A DNA stretch of 64,000 bases from Sideroxydans sp. (GTDB taxonomy: Bacteria > Pseudomonadota > Gammaproteobacteria > Burkholderiales > Gallionellaceae): NCBI GenBank assembly GCA_028707175.1, contig JAQTUV010000002.1, forward strand, positions 62,001-126,000. Direction: 5' to 3'. How positions within the stretch are numbered: the stretch's first letter is position 1; the number at the start of each line of letters is the position of its first letter. The notes below the pieces were generated by a model. The model did not search any database, had not been told where the DNA came from, and saw nothing but the letters and a program-made list of their open reading frames with translations. Shown here in pieces: positions 59,951-64,000 of this stretch. Both the position numbers and the translations under genes were made by a program.

Positions 59951-60865
59951 ATGATCTGCCGCTCAATTTTTCTGACACTCTTTAGTTTCGTTTGCCTTTG
60001 TGCAACGGCGAGTGCGACGAATGAGCTTCGCATCACATTGGTCCTTAGTGAGGACACGCCGTTATATAAAAGTTTTTCGGAGAGCCTCTCTCAAAATCTA
60101 AGTAACCAATTTAAAATTGAAGTCCTAACTCGATCAGAAGACTTTCGCATCGACGCCCACGCCCCCGACTTGATCATCACGGTTGGTAGCAAAGCGGCCA
60201 ATTCAATTGTCGAAAAATCAAACATCCCAGTATTGGCAACACTCATTTCGTTAGACCAATACACAGAACTATCTCGACAACGCCCGCACGATTCAAACCT
60301 AGCCGCCATATACCTTAATCAACCGCTAGGCCGACAGATCCATCTATTCCGAGCTGCACTCCCTAAGCACACCAAGATAGGGCTGCTTTATTCGTCTGAT
60401 TCTCGACTAGATATCCGCAACATGCAAATTGCATTTGCGCAGCAGGGCATAGAACTAGTTGCGAAACGTTCATCAATGGACTCTCTTTATGAAGATTTGA
60501 GTAGCATCATTAATAGCAGCGAGGTCGTTCTCGCCATTCCAGACAACAAGATTTATAACAGCAACACACTGCGCAACATCTTGCTGCAAAGTTACCAACA
60601 TGCCATTCCACTAGTAGGCTATTCACAGTCCTTGGTCAAAGCGGGTGCGTTATGCGCAGCCTATTCAAGCCCAGAACAGATTGCAGCCCAAGCTAATGAG
60701 ATAGTGTCGCAGTTTGCAAAGACTAGAAAATTACCTGCCCCCCAATACCCACAATTTTTCAGCATTGCAGTCAATCAAGATGTCGCGAAGTCCCTAGGTA
60801 TCACATTGCCCTCTGCTGAGCTGCTAAAGGTCCGAATCGACAAGATGCAGGGAGGCCGCCCATGA
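59951..60865 (+). CDS. Periplasmic ABC-type substrate-binding protein
   Basis: This protein of about 304 residues has a signal peptide (cleavage near ASA-T, about 21) and the two-lobe fold of the ABC_sub_bind family (KIGLLYSSDSRLDIRNMQIA; VPLVGYSQ-like segment). Such proteins are often linked to unknown or amino-acid-like ligands. No permease or ATPase follows, so it probably passes its ligand state to the sensor next door. An in-frame TTG precedes the ATG; GGAAAGG supports 59951. Confidence 0.85.
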   Translation: MICRSIFLTLFSFVCLCATASATNELRITLVLSEDTPLYKSFSESLSQNLSNQFKIEVLTRSEDFRIDAHAPDLIITVGSKAANSIVEKSNIPVLATLISLDQYTELSRQRPHDSNLAAIYLNQPLGRQIHLFRAALPKHTKIGLLYSSDSRLDIRNMQIAFAQQGIELVAKRSSMDSLYEDLSSIINSSEVVLAIPDNKIYNSNTLRNILLQSYQHAIPLVGYSQSLVKAGALCAAYSSPEQIAAQANEIVSQFAKTRKLPAPQYPQFFSIAVNQDVAKSLGITLPSAELLKVRIDKMQGGRP

Positions 60866-62178
60866 GCTCACTCGCGTTTGACATTCGCAGATACTTTGCA
60901 CTGCTCACATTGATTCCGCTACTAGGAATCTCAGCGTGCTTAGAAGCTTATTTCCTAATTGATCGCAATAGAGACTTGAACCAAGACCTGCTATTGCGCG
61001 GACAATTACTCGCTCGCCAACTCGCGGCCAGTAGCGAATTCGGTGTATTCTCAAACAACACCAATAATCTAAACGAACTGGCAACCAGCACATTGCGCGA
61101 GTCGGATGTAATAGCAGTTTTCATACTTAAGAATACCGAGCTAATTGTCTCAGCAGGCGATATTACAAAGAAGGCTGGGGAAACGTCGTGGGCTAACTCG
61201 ATTGGTGGCATCCATGATGATGGGAAATCAATTTGGATATACATGCCTATATTATCGACGCAGCTTCCGTTAGATGATGTCGTGGCAGTCGCTCCTGTAC
61301 AAAGCGGTGCGGTGATCATTGAGATGAGCTGGTCTCGCACAAACAAACTGAAACTAAAAATAGTTGTCACCACCATTCTCGGCACATTGCTGTTTTTACT
61401 GATCACGATCATTGCGATCAATCGAGCAAGCCGACACATCATCGATCCCATCCAAAAGCTAAACGAAGCCGTCGATGCGATTGGCGGAGGAAATCTTCAC
61501 ATCCGAGTAAACAAGCCCACACTCATCAACGAGCTCAGTACATTGACAGATGGGGTCAACCATATGGCAAATGAGTTGCTAAAAGATAGGCTCGAATTGC
61601 AACGAAAAATTGATGAGGCGACTGAACAGTTACGCAATCTTGCCTTCTATGACACTTTGACCCAATTACCTAATCGGCGACTATTGCAGGACAGGCTGGT
61701 GAGTACCTTCGCGACTTCAAAACGTAACAACTATTTTGGCGCGGTAATGTTCTTGGATTTGGATAATTTCAAGCCCTTGAATGACCAGTATGGCCATGCA
61801 GTAGGTGATCTCTTATTGATCGAAGCGGCTCATCGAATCACTCATTGCTTGCGCGAGATCGACACTGTTGCACGTTTTGGCGGTGACGAGTTTGTCATCA
61901 TATTAAGCGAACTGGATGTCGACCTATCAAGATCAATTGACCTAGCAAAACACGTCGCAGAAAAAATACGTTCGGCGCTATCCGCCCACTACCACCTCAC
62001 CCTTCATTCAGAAGGCCAACCCACTACGATCATCACGCACACATGTACCGCCAGCATCGGCGTGAACGTTTTTCATGGCAGTGCAACAATCACAACTGAG
62101 GAGGTGTTGTCCAATGCTGATGCAGCGATGTACATCGCTAAACAACAAGGCCGCAATTCCATCCACTTCATTACATGA
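60862..62178 (+). CDS. Membrane diguanylate cyclase (periplasmic sensor, HAMP, GGDEF)
   Basis: This 438-residue protein has two membrane segments (about 12-34 and 165-190) that flank a periplasmic sensor domain of the CHASE8 type, a HAMP domain (about 190-243), a coiled linker and a GGDEF domain (about 265-438). The active-site GGDEF is at 340-344. The inhibitory I-site RxxD (REID, 331-334) is intact, so product feedback should work. It makes c-di-GMP. Its ATG overlaps the stop of the binding-protein gene (ATGA), so the two are coupled. Confidence 0.95.
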   Translation: MSSLAFDIRRYFALLTLIPLLGISACLEAYFLIDRNRDLNQDLLLRGQLLARQLAASSEFGVFSNNTNNLNELATSTLRESDVIAVFILKNTELIVSAGDITKKAGETSWANSIGGIHDDGKSIWIYMPILSTQLPLDDVVAVAPVQSGAVIIEMSWSRTNKLKLKIVVTTILGTLLFLLITIIAINRASRHIIDPIQKLNEAVDAIGGGNLHIRVNKPTLINELSTLTDGVNHMANELLKDRLELQRKIDEATEQLRNLAFYDTLTQLPNRRLLQDRLVSTFATSKRNNYFGAVMFLDLDNFKPLNDQYGHAVGDLLLIEAAHRITHCLREIDTVARFGGDEFVIILSELDVDLSRSIDLAKHVAEKIRSALSAHYHLTLHSEGQPTTIITHTCTASIGVNVFHGSATITTEEVLSNADAAMYIAKQQGRNSIHFIT

Positions 62179-62203
62179 AATAGTCAGACATCTTCCAATC
62201 CCC

Positions 62204-62944
62204 TCACATCTGCCTAAAAAGATGCGCATAGCTGCGGCTCACCGCGACCTTCTCCACCCTGTCTTTCAACGAGAGCGACACCTTGCCCAATAGGTCGTGA
62301 TGTGCAGAAACGATCTGCTTCGCATTCACGAGTGTTCCACGATGCACTTGCCAGAATTGTTCTGCATCAAGTTGCTCGATGAGGTCTTTGAGCGGGGTGC
62401 GCAACAACAGCTCGGCATCGCGAGTAAGGACGGTGGTGTATTTGTCGGCTGATTGGAAGTAACACACCTCATCCACCGCCACCATGCGTACCGTCTGCCC
62501 AACTTGGATGCGCAACCAGCGTAGTGGCTCTGGCTTAGCAGGCGTGGCGAGTAACTTCTGTAAACGCGACATCATCGCGTCGGGAACAAACATGCTGCCT
62601 TGTTGCAAGCGCTCCACGCAGCGCTCCAAACGTTCATCCGAAACAGGCTTTAATAAATAATCCACGGCAGCTTGTTCGAATGCTTGCACGGCATGGTCAT
62701 CGAACGCTGTGACGAAAACTAATCGCGTGGCTGATGTTGCACTCCGCGCGGCATCTAAACCACTCTGCCCCGGCATACGAATATCGAGAAAGGCGATGTC
62801 GGGTTTAAGCTCGGTCAATGCGCGCTCCGCAGCAATACCATCATGCACGACTGCGATGATCTTGAGCTCTGGCCATAACTGAACGAGGCGACGGCGCAAG
62901 TCCTCGGCAAGATGCTGTTCGTCATCGGCGATGAGGGCTCTCAT
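62204..62944 (-). CDS. LytTR-type response regulator (AlgR-like)
   Basis: The 246-residue regulator has a receiver domain (about 1-120; Asp54 in IAFLDIRMPG, conserved Lys near 98) and a C-terminal LytTR DNA-binding domain (about 140-240, FQSADKYTTVL and FWQVHRGTLVN). Relatives include AlgR and LytR. It is coupled to the kinase gene (4-base overlap). Targets are unknown. Confidence 0.92.
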   Translation of the reverse strand: MRALIADDEQHLAEDLRRRLVQLWPELKIIAVVHDGIAAERALTELKPDIAFLDIRMPGQSGLDAARSATSATRLVFVTAFDDHAVQAFEQAAVDYLLKPVSDERLERCVERLQQGSMFVPDAMMSRLQKLLATPAKPEPLRWLRIQVGQTVRMVAVDEVCYFQSADKYTTVLTRDAELLLRTPLKDLIEQLDAEQFWQVHRGTLVNAKQIVSAHHDLLGKVSLSLKDRVEKVAVSRSYAHLFRQM

Positions 62945-63933
62945 CGTGGCAACTCCAAGATAGCAGCGACACCGCCGTTGTGACCGTTTTGAATCGTCAG
63001 GCGACCACGCTCGCCATACAAAGTCGCCAGTCGGGCACGGATGTTTGCCAATCCTGTCCCGCCCCCCTCTTTGCTGATCAATCCAACGCCGGTATCACTC
63101 ACCTCGATACGCAACAGAGTGTCGGTCAGAGATGCGCGAATTTGAATCTCGCCGCCGCCGATCTTAGGTTCGATTCCGTGACGCACCGCATTCTCTACCA
63201 GCGGTTGCAACAACATCGGCGGAAACACTTTGCTGCGCGCCTCCTCATCTACATCTGTCGTCCAACGCAATCGATCCCCGAAGCGTATTTTCAGAATCTG
63301 TAAATAATTCTCCAGCATCTCCAACTCATCACCCAAGGTGGCGTTGTCGCTCCGTGCGCGCACCAGTGCGATACGTAACCAATCATTTAATCGCTCAAGC
63401 AACTTCTTCGATAGTGCTGGGTCACTGTCGATGAGACTGCTGACGTTCGCCAAGGTGTTGAACAGAAAATGCGGCTCGATCTGCGCTTGCAACATTTTGA
63501 GTTGTGCTTCCATCTGGCGCTTCTCGCTCTCCATCTCGTTCAACCGGCGTTGCTTCACCTCCGCGCCAAGTTGTTCGATACGTTGATTAAGGAGGTAGGC
63601 AATACTGCCGATGCCACCGAAAAACAGCCCGATAATCACTGCCACCCATGCTTGTGGATTGCTCCAATCTCCTGCCCCAGTGATCCAAGCACCTAAGGTG
63701 ACACCGAAGACGATGCTGCCAGGAAACGTGAAGGCTAGCATTCCCCAACGCCAACGCTTGTCGGTGATATGGCATATCACCGATGCATTCGCCGCATAAA
63801 TAGAAAGTCCGATGCACTGCGAAAACACCATGTTGTCCCAGAAGCCTCCGCCAAATCCCACTGCCGTCAACAATCCCGCTATGGCGGTGTTGAACAAGAT
63901 GTTAGCGAAGGTAGTAAAAATAATATTGAGCAT
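62941..63933 (-). CDS. LytS-type sensor histidine kinase (AlgZ-like)
   Basis: This 330-residue kinase has four hydrophobic segments (about 5-25, 35-55, 65-85 and 95-115), a coiled linker and a His_kinase domain with PHFLFN (His155), then an ATPase domain with ENAVRHG and GGTGLANIRARL. It forms a two-gene operon with the LytTR regulator. The stimulus is unknown. Its stop overlaps the start of the regulator. Confidence 0.92.
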   Translation of the reverse strand: MLNIIFTTFANILFNTAIAGLLTAVGFGGGFWDNMVFSQCIGLSIYAANASVICHITDKRWRWGMLAFTFPGSIVFGVTLGAWITGAGDWSNPQAWVAVIIGLFFGGIGSIAYLLNQRIEQLGAEVKQRRLNEMESEKRQMEAQLKMLQAQIEPHFLFNTLANVSSLIDSDPALSKKLLERLNDWLRIALVRARSDNATLGDELEMLENYLQILKIRFGDRLRWTTDVDEEARSKVFPPMLLQPLVENAVRHGIEPKIGGGEIQIRASLTDTLLRIEVSDTGVGLISKEGGGTGLANIRARLATLYGERGRLTIQNGHNGGVAAILELPR

Positions 63934-63954
63934 GATTCGATTATGTTCGCGTCA

Positions 63955-64000
63955 TCAATGCAACGCCACCTTCACCCCCAGCGTAACGCTGCGGGTGAAT
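63955..64000 (-). CDS. C-terminal end of a probable outer-membrane beta-barrel protein (partial)
   Basis: The last 46 bases, read on the minus strand, give FTRSVTLGVKVALH followed by a stop, 21 bases before the LytS-type kinase start. The alternating hydrophobic pattern is that of a closing beta strand of a TonB-receptor or porin. The call rests on 14 residues only. Confidence 0.4.
   Translation of the reverse strand, partial: FTRSVTLGVKVALH

Overview
The window looks like a betaproteobacterial chromosome, probably order Nitrosomonadales and close to the Gallionellaceae. This is inferred from gene order and protein character; no search was run. The first 24 kb is the classic translation/transcription super-cluster, all on the minus strand. 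In transcription order (high to low coordinates) it runs: tRNA-Tyr, tRNA-Gly, tRNA-Thr, tuf copy 2, tRNA-Trp, secE, nusG, rplK, rplA, rplJ, rplL, rpoB, rpoC, rpsL, rpsG, fusA, tuf copy 1, the S10 operon (rpsJ to rpsQ) and the first third of rplN at the window edge. Several promoters with near-consensus boxes and GC-rich discriminators, plus hairpins between rplL and rpoB and after tuf and rplA, can be read directly.

From 23.5 to 38.6 kb lies ordinary housekeeping content: radC, a DUF4126 membrane protein, coaBC, dut, a PEGA-domain lipoprotein, a CBS protein, rppH, proS, a lytic transglycosylase, a TlpA-like thioredoxin, YqhA and YihY/BrkB family membrane proteins, a HugZ-like protein, leuA (with a possible leucine-rich leader peptide), slmA, a HAD nucleotidase and argB.

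The region 38.7-48.7 kb is the most distinctive part: a compact copper-handling locus. It holds two PCu(A)C-type periplasmic copper chaperones (one has lost its metal ligands, one ends in five histidines). Next come an OprC-like TonB-dependent copper receptor with the CxxxM and HxM ligands, an Ig/FN3-type lipoprotein, a di-haem MbnH enzyme and an MbnP partner fused behind a long lipoprotein extension. The locus ends with a RegB/RegA-type two-component system. Its sensor keeps the quinone motif and redox cysteine of RegB but carries an extra periplasmic His/Met-rich loop. Both divergent promoter regions contain a palindrome of the form GCGRC-N5-GTCGC; the one beside mbnP fits the published RegR-box consensus exactly. 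I infer a copper- and redox-responsive RegBA regulon that controls copper uptake and MbnH/MbnP maturation.

From 48.8 to 64 kb there are two tandem HDOD proteins and a DD-carboxypeptidase-like protein whose KTG motif reads QTS, followed by dat, ybeD and lipB. Then come a periplasmic FliL-like protein, tRNA-Ser, mltF, an epimerase and a zinc-ribbon/HEAGH membrane protein. A three-gene operon follows (TonB receptor, periplasmic binding protein, HAMP-GGDEF cyclase) that looks like an envelope-to-c-di-GMP signalling relay. Last are a LytTR/LytS-type two-component pair and the tail of a probable outer-membrane protein. No CRISPR array, transposase, prophage or rRNA gene was seen.
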